Source of the DNA: DATGPD01 sp031423015
GTDB lineage: Bacteria; Planctomycetota; UBA1135; UBA2386
Assembly: GCA_031423015.1 (NCBI GenBank)
Contig: JANPER010000164.1
Location: 9,164 to 73,163, forward strand
Direction of reading: 5' to 3'
Length of the DNA: 64,000 nucleotides
Part shown: positions 33,552 to 41,764 of the stretch, piece by piece
Layout: every line of letters begins with the position of its first letter
Position numbering within the stretch: the first letter of the stretch is position 1
Program-made: the position numbers and the translations under genes
Notes under the pieces: model-generated
What the model was told of the DNA's origin: nothing
The model's input: the letters and a program-made list of their open reading frames with translations, nothing else
The model's database searches: none

Positions 33552-34838
33552 TCAACCTCCAATGACCGCCATCCGTCGAGTCCGGCGCGCACGCATGAGC
33601 ACCAGGCCGAAGTTGGCGATCGCAGCCAGAGTCGCGAGCGTCCACGTCAGTCCGCCGGCGCGCACGAGGGTGCCGTGGTGCGTCGTCACGCCGATGCCCA
33701 GGAGAACGCCGGTGAAGATCCACGCCCCCACCACGGTCCACTGCAAGCGGTAGCTCGGCAGCATCGCAGGAGTCGACTCGGGCACAGCCCCGGCCCGCGC
33801 AAAGGCGCGCATGTAGGCAAACAGCGGCCACAGCCGCAGACCCACGCCCAACACCAGACTGCCAAACCCACCAAACAACACCAACACGCCGTACAGCGCC
33901 GCGTAGCCCGAGTCGAGATCAGCGACCAGCATCGTCAGCCCCAGCACCAATGCCGCCACCAAGCAGATGGGCGCGCACGCGATCAACACCAGGGCCGGAT
34001 CGTGGCGTGGCAGGTCGCGCGCCTTCGGCACCGCGTGTCGACGCAGTGCCAAGAGGTCCCACGCGAAGAGCGCGAGCCCGGCGCCGATCGGCAGCGCCGC
34101 CACGAACGACCAACGCGACCCTGGCGGCGACAGCAACCACAGCGTGGGCAGCGTGAACGCGCCGAGCGCCAGCAGGCTGACGATGAGGATCGGTCGACGA
34201 CCCCGGTTCGGGTGGGCCGCGAGCAGCATCGGCAGCAGGCGCTGGCCGACGCCCACCGTCAAGAGCAACAACCACCCGACCAGCGCCAGGTGGGCGTGCG
34301 CGGCGATCGCGCGCAAGTGACCGCCGCCGAACAACGGCGAGCCACGGTCGACCGCGACCAAGGCACCCAAGCACGCCGCGGCGACGAGGCCGAACAAGGC
34401 CAGCGGGATGCTGATCTTCTGCAGGCGCGGCGTGGTCGTTGGCCACAGGGAGAACGTCGCGCGGATACCGACCCACGCGGCGCCCACGGCGATGGTCCCC
34501 CCCGACCACGCGAGCCCCGAGTATGTGGCGAGACCCATGTGCGCAACCACGCCGCTGCTGCCCGCCAGCACCGCGATGCAGGCCACGACGTCCGGCCAAC
34601 GCACCACGACGCGCGCCCGCAACACCATGGGCAGCAGCGCGTACACGGCGCCGAGCGCGGTCGAAGTGAGCCAGCCGAGCGTGACCAAGTGCACAAGCGC
34701 GAGCACGCGAGGGTGCAGGTACGACTGCGCCAACTCGTCGGCGGCGACGACGGCCAGCACCGCCGCGCCAAGCAGCGCGAGGTGGGCCGTGCCGACGTAC
34801 GCGAGCACGATGCGAGACGGCGGTGTCGACACGCTCAA
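33552..34838 (-). CDS. Multi-pass membrane protein, NnrS/haem-copper-oxidase-like
   Basis: A 428-residue protein with about twelve hydrophobic helices. HPRVLALVHLVTLGWLTSTA followed by LGAVYALLPMVLRAR, and AAHAHLALVGWLLLLTVGVG, contain spaced histidines like those of the NnrS and cytochrome-oxidase-subunit-I-like superfamily. Haem or metal binding is possible but not shown. The start is either the TTG at 34838, overlapping the upstream stop by TTGA, or a GTG two codons in. Function unassigned. Confidence 0.6.
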   Translation of the reverse strand: MSVSTPPSRIVLAYVGTAHLALLGAAVLAVVAADELAQSYLHPRVLALVHLVTLGWLTSTALGAVYALLPMVLRARVVVRWPDVVACIAVLAGSSGVVAHMGLATYSGLAWSGGTIAVGAAWVGIRATFSLWPTTTPRLQKISIPLALFGLVAAACLGALVAVDRGSPLFGGGHLRAIAAHAHLALVGWLLLLTVGVGQRLLPMLLAAHPNRGRRPILIVSLLALGAFTLPTLWLLSPPGSRWSFVAALPIGAGLALFAWDLLALRRHAVPKARDLPRHDPALVLIACAPICLVAALVLGLTMLVADLDSGYAALYGVLVLFGGFGSLVLGVGLRLWPLFAYMRAFARAGAVPESTPAMLPSYRLQWTVVGAWIFTGVLLGIGVTTHHGTLVRAGGLTWTLATLAAIANFGLVLMRARRTRRMAVIGG

Positions 34839-36289
34839 CGTCCGAACTCGCCGGGCACGTTCACCTCAATGATTTGCGGCCCTTCGCCGGCAGACACCTC
34901 GATGTTGCCGAGCGGCACCGGAGGGCGCGCGCGACCATAACCGAGGCGTGGCAAGCCCACGAGCGGGTGCACGCCGAGCGGCACGGCGAACTCGCTGCAG
35001 CCGTAGTCGTCGGTCGGGTCGAAGCTCAACTCGAAGCGAGTGTCGACGACTGCGCGCACCGCGGCGCGCACGAGCGGCAGGCCGTGCCGCAGCAGGCGAA
35101 GGCGCACGGCGCGCGTGCGCAGGTGCAGGGCGCACTCGATCTTGCTGCCGGGCGCCAACAGGAGATCGTCGCCGACGGGCAGCCCGCCCGAGCCGCCCAC
35201 ACCGTGCGAGATGGTCGCGCGATAGCGACCCGGAGCGAGCGTGACGCGAAAGCGGCCGTCTTCGACCGGCGCGTTGCACGTGTGCCCGGGATTGCCGGCG
35301 TCGACACGCACGAGTCTCACCCAGCCAGAGTGCGGCCGGCCATTCCAAGCCAGCGTGCCGCTGATCTCCGCGCGCCGCAGCTTGCTGCCATCGATCGTCA
35401 CCCGCCTGGTCTCGCGGTCGCGCAAGTCGGACACGTCGGCGAGGTGTTCGATGCCATCCCCGGGCGTGAGGAGCTGGAGCTGCCACGAACCAGGCGGACA
35501 CCCCCGCAGGCGGAACGCGCCGTCAGCGGCGACGACGCGCGGAGCCCAGCTCTCGGGGAACACTTCTCCCGACCCATCGGCGCGCTGCAGGCGCAGCAAC
35601 GTGATGAGCGGGGTCACGGCGATCTCGAGACGCCCCTCGACCACGGCGCCATCTGCGAGCACCTCGACCCAAGGCTCGGGCACGCTCGCGAGCATGACTC
35701 CGTCGCGTGCCAAGGGCGCGTGCGACTCGATGGCGAGGCGCAACGTGCACGCCGCGCCGGGCGGCCCTTGGAGCTGGCAGCGACCCGCGGCATCGGTCAC
35801 CACCATTGCGACGAGTTTCTCCGGCCACGTGCCGTTCCCTGAAGTGGAGGACCAACGAGTCGACTGCGCGGCGCCCTCTGGCGTTGGCTGATCCACCTTG
35901 TGCCACAGACCGACGCGCACCCCCGCCAGCGGTTGACCATCGCTCGATCGCACCGTGAGCCCGCGCTCGATGGTCGGCGCGAGCGCGATCTCGACGCGTC
36001 GCTGCGCCGTGCCGCCGAGCCGGACGAGCGGTTGGTCGAGCGCGACGAACTGGGGCTTCGAGACCACGACAACGCACTCCCGCGGCGGCAACTGCGTGAA
36101 CCTGGCGACGCCGTCGGCGTCAGTATGACGCGCCGAAGCCAACTGCGGATTCCACCACCAGCTGCCGATCTTGGGGTCGAACGACTCAAGAGTCATCAAC
36201 GCGCCCTCTGCGTGATTGCGCACCATCCACCAGGCCACACCAAGCAGCCCAGCAGCAGCCAGCACCATGGCCACGCGCATGCCTCGCAT
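34835..36289 (-). CDS. Membrane-anchored carboxypeptidase-regulatory-like protein (fourth copy)
   Basis: A 484-residue protein with an N-terminal helix (VAMVLAAAGLLGVAWWMV) and several beta domains: ERGLTVRSSDGQPLAGVRVG, a middle segment RRAEISGTLAWNGRPHSGW, and FRLRGCPPGSWQLQL-type closings. It lies on the opposite strand to the three related genes. The ATG at 36289 is preferred over the GTG at 36298 because TATCGT, a plausible -10, ends seven bases before it. Confidence 0.65.
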   Translation of the reverse strand: MRGMRVAMVLAAAGLLGVAWWMVRNHAEGALMTLESFDPKIGSWWWNPQLASARHTDADGVARFTQLPPRECVVVVSKPQFVALDQPLVRLGGTAQRRVEIALAPTIERGLTVRSSDGQPLAGVRVGLWHKVDQPTPEGAAQSTRWSSTSGNGTWPEKLVAMVVTDAAGRCQLQGPPGAACTLRLAIESHAPLARDGVMLASVPEPWVEVLADGAVVEGRLEIAVTPLITLLRLQRADGSGEVFPESWAPRVVAADGAFRLRGCPPGSWQLQLLTPGDGIEHLADVSDLRDRETRRVTIDGSKLRRAEISGTLAWNGRPHSGWVRLVRVDAGNPGHTCNAPVEDGRFRVTLAPGRYRATISHGVGGSGGLPVGDDLLLAPGSKIECALHLRTRAVRLRLLRHGLPLVRAAVRAVVDTRFELSFDPTDDYGCSEFAVPLGVHPLVGLPRLGYGRARPPVPLGNIEVSAGEGPQIIEVNVPGEFGR

Positions 36290-36313
36290 CGGCCCCACGA
36301 TAGCCGTCGTCGG

Positions 36314-37252
36314 CTACCGCGCCGTCGTCGCGTCGACCGCTTCGAGTTGCCCGTCGTGCAGTCGGTACACCGTCGGCGACACGGGATACGTCGCGGCCTC
36401 GCTTTGCTCGCGGTTGATCGCCATCAGCGACGACAGACCACCGCCGCTGCTCTGTGCGGTGCTGCCGAGCCACAACGTGTCGCGCTCGGGCATCGCCACG
36501 AGCAGACCCTCGGCCTGCTCGGGATCGAGCAGTAGCACGCGCGCGGCGTCGTAGCCGTCGCCGGTGCGCACGACGATCGGCTCATCGGTGGCGCCCGGCA
36601 CCGGCAAGGCGCTGCCGCTGAGCCGGCGCAGGTTGTGCGTCGCCAGCTTGTGCACAGCCTCGGCTTCGATCCCCCACTGCCGCAGGTGGCCGCGGCACAC
36701 GAACACCATGCTCCACGGATCGTCGACCACGTAGCACACGCGCAGGTCGCTGGCCAACTCGCGCGACACGAGGGCTGCGTCGCCGAACGCGGGGCTGCGC
36801 TCGCTCACCCACTGGGCACTGCGCACCTGCGGCAGGATGCGCGGCGCGACGTCTTCGAAGCGGTGGTCGCTGACGCGCGACAGACCGCCAGCTGCGATCT
36901 CGCGCATCAGCGTGTCGACCATCTGCGACATCGCCTCGGGGAACGCGGTGGCGTGGCGGAAGATCTGGTGCAGCGGCACCGGCACTTCCTGCCCCTGCAC
37001 GTCGAACACCATCGTGAAGCGCCCCGGCAGCATGCCGCGGATCGAGACCTCGGGGTGCTGCGCGCGCACGATCTCGTCGAGGTCGCGCAGGAAGATGCGC
37101 ACCTCGGGCGGGATCGACACCGGGCGGTAGCGGCGACGCACTACGTGGAACGCGGCGGCGGTGGCGAGGCTCAGGCCGAGCCAGCCGAAGGCGATCCAGG
37201 CGATCATGTTGCCTAGATCGGCACGCGGCGGGGTCGTTGTGAAGTCCGACAC
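36314..37252 (-). CDS. DUF1444-like protein with N-terminal membrane helix
   Basis: A 312-residue protein. After a helix (MIAWIAFGWLGLSLATAAAF) comes a soluble part in which LRVCYVVDDPWSMVFVCRGH, then LRQWGIEAEAVHKLATHNLR, closely resembles the DUF1444 (YtpQ-like) family of unknown function. The start is a GTG at 37252; the ATG at 37207 just before the helix is an alternative. It ends 24 bases before the carboxypeptidase-regulatory-like gene's start on the same strand. Confidence 0.65.
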   Translation of the reverse strand: MSDFTTTPPRADLGNMIAWIAFGWLGLSLATAAAFHVVRRRYRPVSIPPEVRIFLRDLDEIVRAQHPEVSIRGMLPGRFTMVFDVQGQEVPVPLHQIFRHATAFPEAMSQMVDTLMREIAAGGLSRVSDHRFEDVAPRILPQVRSAQWVSERSPAFGDAALVSRELASDLRVCYVVDDPWSMVFVCRGHLRQWGIEAEAVHKLATHNLRRLSGSALPVPGATDEPIVVRTGDGYDAARVLLLDPEQAEGLLVAMPERDTLWLGSTAQSSGGGLSSLMAINREQSEAATYPVSPTVYRLHDGQLEAVDATTAR

Positions 37253-37324
37253 GGTGCTCGCCGAGCGGCCGGGGTGACCAAAGCCCTCGTGATCGTCGAA
37301 TCAGGACCACGGCGCGGGCGACTT

Positions 37325-39268
37325 TCAGCGCAGGCCATCCAACACGGTGCGCGCGGCCTTTTGGTTGTCGGCATCGGGATCACCGGTGGCCATCTGCTCG
37401 ATCGCCTGGCGCGCGTCGGCGTTTTTCTTGGCAAAGCCAGCCAGGCCGCTCAGCGTCCGGCGACGCACGGTGGCATCACTGTCGTCGCGGGCGGCACGGA
37501 TCAGCGCAGCGCGCGCCGCCGGGGAACGGTGTTCGCCGAGCGCGACGACGACGTCGACGCGGACGTCGGCCGAGCGATCGGTCAGGCCGCGTTCGAGCAG
37601 CGCCACCCCCGCCGGCTTGTCGACCCGGCGCGCGGCGGCGTAGGCGGCGGCGCGCACGCGGTCGTTCTCGTGCGCGGTGTAGCGCTGCGCGTGCGGCAGG
37701 ACGTCGGCGGTGCCGGTGTTGGCCAGCGCATTGAGCCACAGGTCGGTGCGATCCTGCTGCACGGTCTTGCCCTCGAGCGCCAGCAGGGTCTCGAACGCGT
37801 TGCGGCCGTCGATCTTGGTGTCAGCCGCGCGCGGCGCGAGCGCGCCGAGCAGCAGCATCGCCATCGCGTCGTCGCCGACCAAGTCGTTCGCTCGCCCGAG
37901 GTCACCCGCGAGATCGCCGAGCACGCGCGCGGAGGGTTCGGCAACCTGGAACAGCGCGATCGTGGCCGACGTGCGCAGCGCCGGCGTCGAAGCTGCATCG
38001 CGGCGCATCGCCGCCAAGACGTCTTGCGCCGCCTCGGTGCCCGCCGCGCCCAGCGCCGACACCAACATGTCGGCGAGGCGAGTCTCCATGCCAGCGTTCA
38101 CCCGTGCCTGGATGTCAGCGGCAACCTTCGGCTGCAGTTTGGTGAGCCAGATGAGCGCCTGCCAGGCGCGATCGATCGCTTCTGGATCCTGTGGGGCAGC
38201 GGCCAGCAGTGCCGCCAGATCGTCGATCAGGTTGACCAGCGTCTGGCCGGCGAGCCGCTTGGTCCAAGTCGCGCGCTCACTGGCGTCGTCTTTGGTGGTG
38301 AGGTCTTCGCCGTGGCCGGCGGCGGGTAGCCACGCCGCGTCCCACAGCGCGCCCACTGACACCGGCGCCCCTTCGCCGTGCTTCTGCAGCGCGATCGACA
38401 GCACCGCGCGCAGATCGATCTCGAGACCGAGTTCCTCCATCTTGGTCGTCGTTCGCTCGTCGACTTCGACTGCACGCAGCCAGCCCATGGCCGTGTCGAA
38501 CGTGGCGCGCGACTGCCCACTGAGCGTGTGCGGATGCAGCTCGGGACCGGCCATCGCCGTGTAGCGCTGCTTCTTGCGCTCGATGCTTTGACCGTCGGCG
38601 TGCGCGTCGACGACCCGGAAGTCAGCCTCGAACTCACCGGCCGCATCCACGTCGGTCGCTTGCCACGCGCCGTGCGCGTCGGCGGGAACGGTGTGCGCGT
38701 AGTAGGCGAACAGGCCGCGCACGAAGTTGCGCTGCTGGCCATTCAAGTCGGTGCCGAACAAGTAGCCGCGCACTCGGCCGTCGGGGCCGAGCTGGACGTG
38801 GAACGGCTTGCGCGCCGCGTTGCCCATCCCGCCTTCATCGTTGCCGCCGCCGCCGATGAGGGCGCTCAGCGTCAGGTCGCGCAGCTCGACGCGCACGAGG
38901 ATCATGTCGTCGCGGCGATCGGCCACGCACACATCCATCGCGCCTCCCACCTGCATGCCGGAAGGTTGGCGGCCGCCCTCGGGGTGCGACACCGAGTACT
39001 CGAAGCGACCCTTCAGCGCGTACTCGAACGTCGAGCCGACCGCAGCCGAGTAGAAGCCGACATGCTGTGCCGCGTCGGTGCGCGCGAGCCGTTGATGATC
39101 GCGACGCTCGCCGGCGGCGCCGTCGTCGTTGGCCTGCGCTGGGGTCGCTTCGGCGAGCGGCAGCGCTGCCCCGCCGTCGTGGGTCCACAAGAGAAGGCCG
39201 CCGCACGCGAGCGTGAGGCAGGTGAGGGAGGCCAACAATGCGAATCGAGATTGCCGAGGATGGTTCAT
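37325..39268 (-). CDS. Secreted HEAT-repeat protein with vitellogenin-like N-terminal part
   Basis: A 647-residue protein. The N-terminal segment (FALLASLTCLTLACGGLLLW) is a signal or anchor. The middle (QHVGFYSAAVGSTFEYALKG, YLFGTDLNGQQRNFVRGLFA, RYTAMAGPELHPHTLSGQSR) loosely recalls the N-terminal domain of large lipid-transfer proteins. The C-terminal half is a series of HEAT-like helices (HENDRVRAAAYAAARRVDKP, RSADVRVDVVVALGEHRSPA). The lipid-transfer comparison is weak and rests on domain order. The ATG at 39268 is chosen; the upstream frame adds 31 residues without features. Confidence 0.6.
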   Translation of the reverse strand: MNHPRQSRFALLASLTCLTLACGGLLLWTHDGGAALPLAEATPAQANDDGAAGERRDHQRLARTDAAQHVGFYSAAVGSTFEYALKGRFEYSVSHPEGGRQPSGMQVGGAMDVCVADRRDDMILVRVELRDLTLSALIGGGGNDEGGMGNAARKPFHVQLGPDGRVRGYLFGTDLNGQQRNFVRGLFAYYAHTVPADAHGAWQATDVDAAGEFEADFRVVDAHADGQSIERKKQRYTAMAGPELHPHTLSGQSRATFDTAMGWLRAVEVDERTTTKMEELGLEIDLRAVLSIALQKHGEGAPVSVGALWDAAWLPAAGHGEDLTTKDDASERATWTKRLAGQTLVNLIDDLAALLAAAPQDPEAIDRAWQALIWLTKLQPKVAADIQARVNAGMETRLADMLVSALGAAGTEAAQDVLAAMRRDAASTPALRTSATIALFQVAEPSARVLGDLAGDLGRANDLVGDDAMAMLLLGALAPRAADTKIDGRNAFETLLALEGKTVQQDRTDLWLNALANTGTADVLPHAQRYTAHENDRVRAAAYAAARRVDKPAGVALLERGLTDRSADVRVDVVVALGEHRSPAARAALIRAARDDSDATVRRRTLSGLAGFAKKNADARQAIEQMATGDPDADNQKAARTVLDGLR

Positions 39269-39385
39269 GGTGGTCACTGCCCAAGCAGCGACACCACGTC
39301 GCGCCGCGTTCGTGCAAAACGACAGAAGGTCGCCGGCGCACGCGGCGCCGACGACCTTCATCCTTGGTGTTGTCTCCTGGTCAGA

Positions 39386-40219
39386 TCACAGGTTGAGGAG
39401 GTCCCGGCCGACAAAGCCCGAGGCCCAGCTCGCCAGGGTGGTCGAGTAAACGCGGGTCCAGAAGGCCTCGAGGTAGGCGATCAGGCGCAGGCTCATCGCC
39501 TGGATCTGGTAGTCGCACATCCCGGACAGGCCCGACAGCGCGTTGGCGATCAGGCTGACGGTGAGACGCTGCTCGGCGAAGCGCGCCTGCAGCTCGACGC
39601 CGGCGCGGAAGCCCGACACACCGACGGAGACGTTCGCACGGCCGAGCACGGCGGTCGTCCCCGACAGCATGAGGCGCACCTCAGGGGTTGTCGTGGGCAG
39701 GATGACCACTGCACCCGCGCCCAGCGTCACGCCCGCATTGCCGCCCAGGCGCACCGTGAAGGGGCCGACGCCGACGTCGGCGTGGACATCGGATGGGAAC
39801 AGGCTGTAGGTGCGCGCCGGGATGCCCCCGAGGTCGCCGGTCGTGGTCACCGAGCGGTCCCACACGTTGTAGCCTGCGAGCTGGAGACGGAAGGAGGCCG
39901 TCGCGCTCTGGGGCGCCCCGAAGCCGACGCCGATGCGAACCGAGTTGCGCGCGCTGAAGGTCAGCTGCGCGGCGCGGAAGCCATGGGTCAGCACGTTGCC
40001 GTCGACCGCCGCGGTGAGCGAGGCATTGCTGGTGCGCGTGGTCGAGGTGGTAAGAATGCTCGTGGTGGTGCTGAGCGCGGCGCTGACGGACACGCGGCCG
40101 CCGAGCCAGGAGTTGCCGATGGACCGGACGTAGGAACCGCTGCGGCTGTATTGGGCGGCGAGGCTCGAGGAGACGAGCACGGCGGCGGCGGCGAAGACGG
40201 GGCGAAGATTGGTGAACAT
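39386..40219 (-). CDS. Secreted protein of unknown function
   Basis: A 277-residue protein with a clear signal peptide (FAAAAVLVSSSLAAQ). The mature part is rich in Ser, Thr, Gly, Val and Ala with alternating hydrophobic residues (LTFSARNSVRIGVGFG, ARTYSLFPSDVHADVGVGPF), suggesting a beta-rich exported protein. A single pair of closely placed C-terminal aromatic segments (YLEAFWTRVYST) ends it. No family recognised. Confidence 0.6.
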   Translation of the reverse strand: MFTNLRPVFAAAAVLVSSSLAAQYSRSGSYVRSIGNSWLGGRVSVSAALSTTTSILTTSTTRTSNASLTAAVDGNVLTHGFRAAQLTFSARNSVRIGVGFGAPQSATASFRLQLAGYNVWDRSVTTTGDLGGIPARTYSLFPSDVHADVGVGPFTVRLGGNAGVTLGAGAVVILPTTTPEVRLMLSGTTAVLGRANVSVGVSGFRAGVELQARFAEQRLTVSLIANALSGLSGMCDYQIQAMSLRLIAYLEAFWTRVYSTTLASWASGFVGRDLLNL

Positions 40220-40535
40220 GACTTGAGCTTTCGTAGTGATGAGTTGTTGAGTTGAGTTGTTTGACGCGCGCCAAGAGGAGCGCGTTCATCACGAACAGCG
40301 CTGGCGACGGGGCGCGTGTTCGCGCGCGTGCGAGAGAATCTGTCCAGTTCGTGGGATCAGGTGAGCCACGAGCCTTGAACCCGGTCGTGAGAAACAGCTC
40401 GCCGGCTGGCGGCGTCGGCTCGACACCGGTGCAGCAGGCGGGCTCGTCGCGACGAACGCGACCAGGGTGATCGTGCTGTCGGGGCACGCCGCATGGGTTC
40501 GAAGCCAAACCATGGGGCCGGGCGCAGGCCCTCGC
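40220..40535. other. Intergenic region without a recognisable gene
   Basis: About 330 bases separate the divergent secreted-protein and cysteine-desulfurase genes. Next to 40220 there is a short gttgttgagttgagttg run. A TACGCT at 40536-40541, seven bases before the desulfurase ATG, is the only promoter-like element I can support. No tRNA, repeat array or coding frame with believable content is seen. Confidence 0.5.
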
Positions 40536-40548
40536 TACGCTGCCGACG

Positions 40549-41754
40549 ATGCCCGACGCCATCTACTTGGACCACGCTGCCACCACGCCGCCCGACCCCG
40601 CGGTGCTCGCCGAGATGGCGCACGTGGCGACCAAAGCGTTCGGCAACCCCTCGTCGAGCCACTTCATGGGGCACGAGCCGCGCAAGCTGCTCGACGACGC
40701 GCGCGAGTTCTTGCGCGGCACGCTGCAGGCGGCGCAGGTGGTGTTCACCTCGGGTGGCACGGAGGCGGACATGCTCGGCGTGGTCGGCGCGGTGTGGCGG
40801 CGACCGCCGGGACGCGTGCTGGTCGGCGCCGCCGACCATCCGGCGATCACCGCGCTCGAACCCGTGCTGCGCAAGCTCAACCATCGACTCACCAAAGTGC
40901 CGGTGACGCAAGACGGCGACATCGATCCCGAGACGCTGTTCGATCTGCTGGGCCAAGACGTGCGCGCCGTTGCCATCCTGCACGGCCACAACGAACTCGG
41001 CACGCTGGCCCGCGTCGGCGAGCTAGTAGAACTCGTGCGCCGCGCCGCGCCCAGCGCGCACGTGCACGTCGACCTCGTGCAGAGCTACGGCAAAGTCGTG
41101 TTCGACGTCGACGAACTCGACGTCGACTCGGTGGCGGTGGCTGGCCACAAGCTGCATGCGCCGCGCGGCGTGGGCATGTTGGCGTTGTCGAGCAAGGCCG
41201 AACTCGCGCCCATCGTGCACGGCGGCGGCCAGGAGCATGGCCTGCGCGGCGGCACCGAGAACGTGCCCGGCATCGTGGCGCTGGCGCGCGCGGCCGACGC
41301 GGCGTTCAGCCAACTCGCGGCCACGGCGACGCACACGCAAGCGTTGGCGCACACGCTGTTCGAAGCGCTGGCCGCCGCGAACGGGGGCGAGGCCGAGAGG
41401 CTCGGCCATCCGGAGCGCCACCTGCCGCACATCCTCAGCATGCGCTTGCCGGGCGTCGTCGGCGCCACGCTGCAGGAACGCATGAGCGGACGCGGCGTAG
41501 CGTTCTCGATCGGCGCGGCGTGCCACGCGCACGACGGCGCCGAGCAGGCGAACCCGGTGCACGCGGCGATCGGGTTGTCGGCGCAGCACAGCAAGGAAGT
41601 GATCCGGCTGTCGTTCAGTCGGATGACCACGACCGATGAAGTGCGGCGCGCGGCGAAGCTCTTCGCCGAAGAGATCGCCACGCTGCGCGCGCAGGCACCG
41701 CGACGCGCGCCAGCCGCCCGCGACGCCGCCAAGGGATCGGCCGGTGACGCCTGA
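40549..41754 (+). CDS. Cysteine desulfurase (NifS/IscS family)
   Basis: A 401-residue PLP enzyme that takes sulfur from cysteine for Fe-S clusters or tRNA thiolation. IYLDHAATTPPDPAVLAEM, FTSGGTEADMLGVVGAV, LHGHNELGTLARVGEL and the PLP lysine in VAVAGHKLHAPRGVGML are characteristic. The catalytic cysteine lies in SIGAACHAHDG, a variant of the usual S-x-G-S-A-C motif. No IscU or SufE follows; mutS begins ten bases downstream. Confidence 0.92.
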   Translation: MPDAIYLDHAATTPPDPAVLAEMAHVATKAFGNPSSSHFMGHEPRKLLDDAREFLRGTLQAAQVVFTSGGTEADMLGVVGAVWRRPPGRVLVGAADHPAITALEPVLRKLNHRLTKVPVTQDGDIDPETLFDLLGQDVRAVAILHGHNELGTLARVGELVELVRRAAPSAHVHVDLVQSYGKVVFDVDELDVDSVAVAGHKLHAPRGVGMLALSSKAELAPIVHGGGQEHGLRGGTENVPGIVALARAADAAFSQLAATATHTQALAHTLFEALAAANGGEAERLGHPERHLPHILSMRLPGVVGATLQERMSGRGVAFSIGAACHAHDGAEQANPVHAAIGLSAQHSKEVIRLSFSRMTTTDEVRRAAKLFAEEIATLRAQAPRRAPAARDAAKGSAGDA

Positions 41755-41764
41755 GCCGCAGCAG

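Noticed and set aside
38378..40255. 625-codon plus-strand open frame
   Set aside because: It runs antisense through the HEAT protein and the secreted protein, is rich in Arg/His/Gln, and has no domain; it is a high-GC shadow.
40301..40560. A minus-strand frame in the desulfurase upstream gap
   Set aside because: It overlaps the start of the desulfurase gene and resembles no protein; composition is not distinguishable from noncoding.
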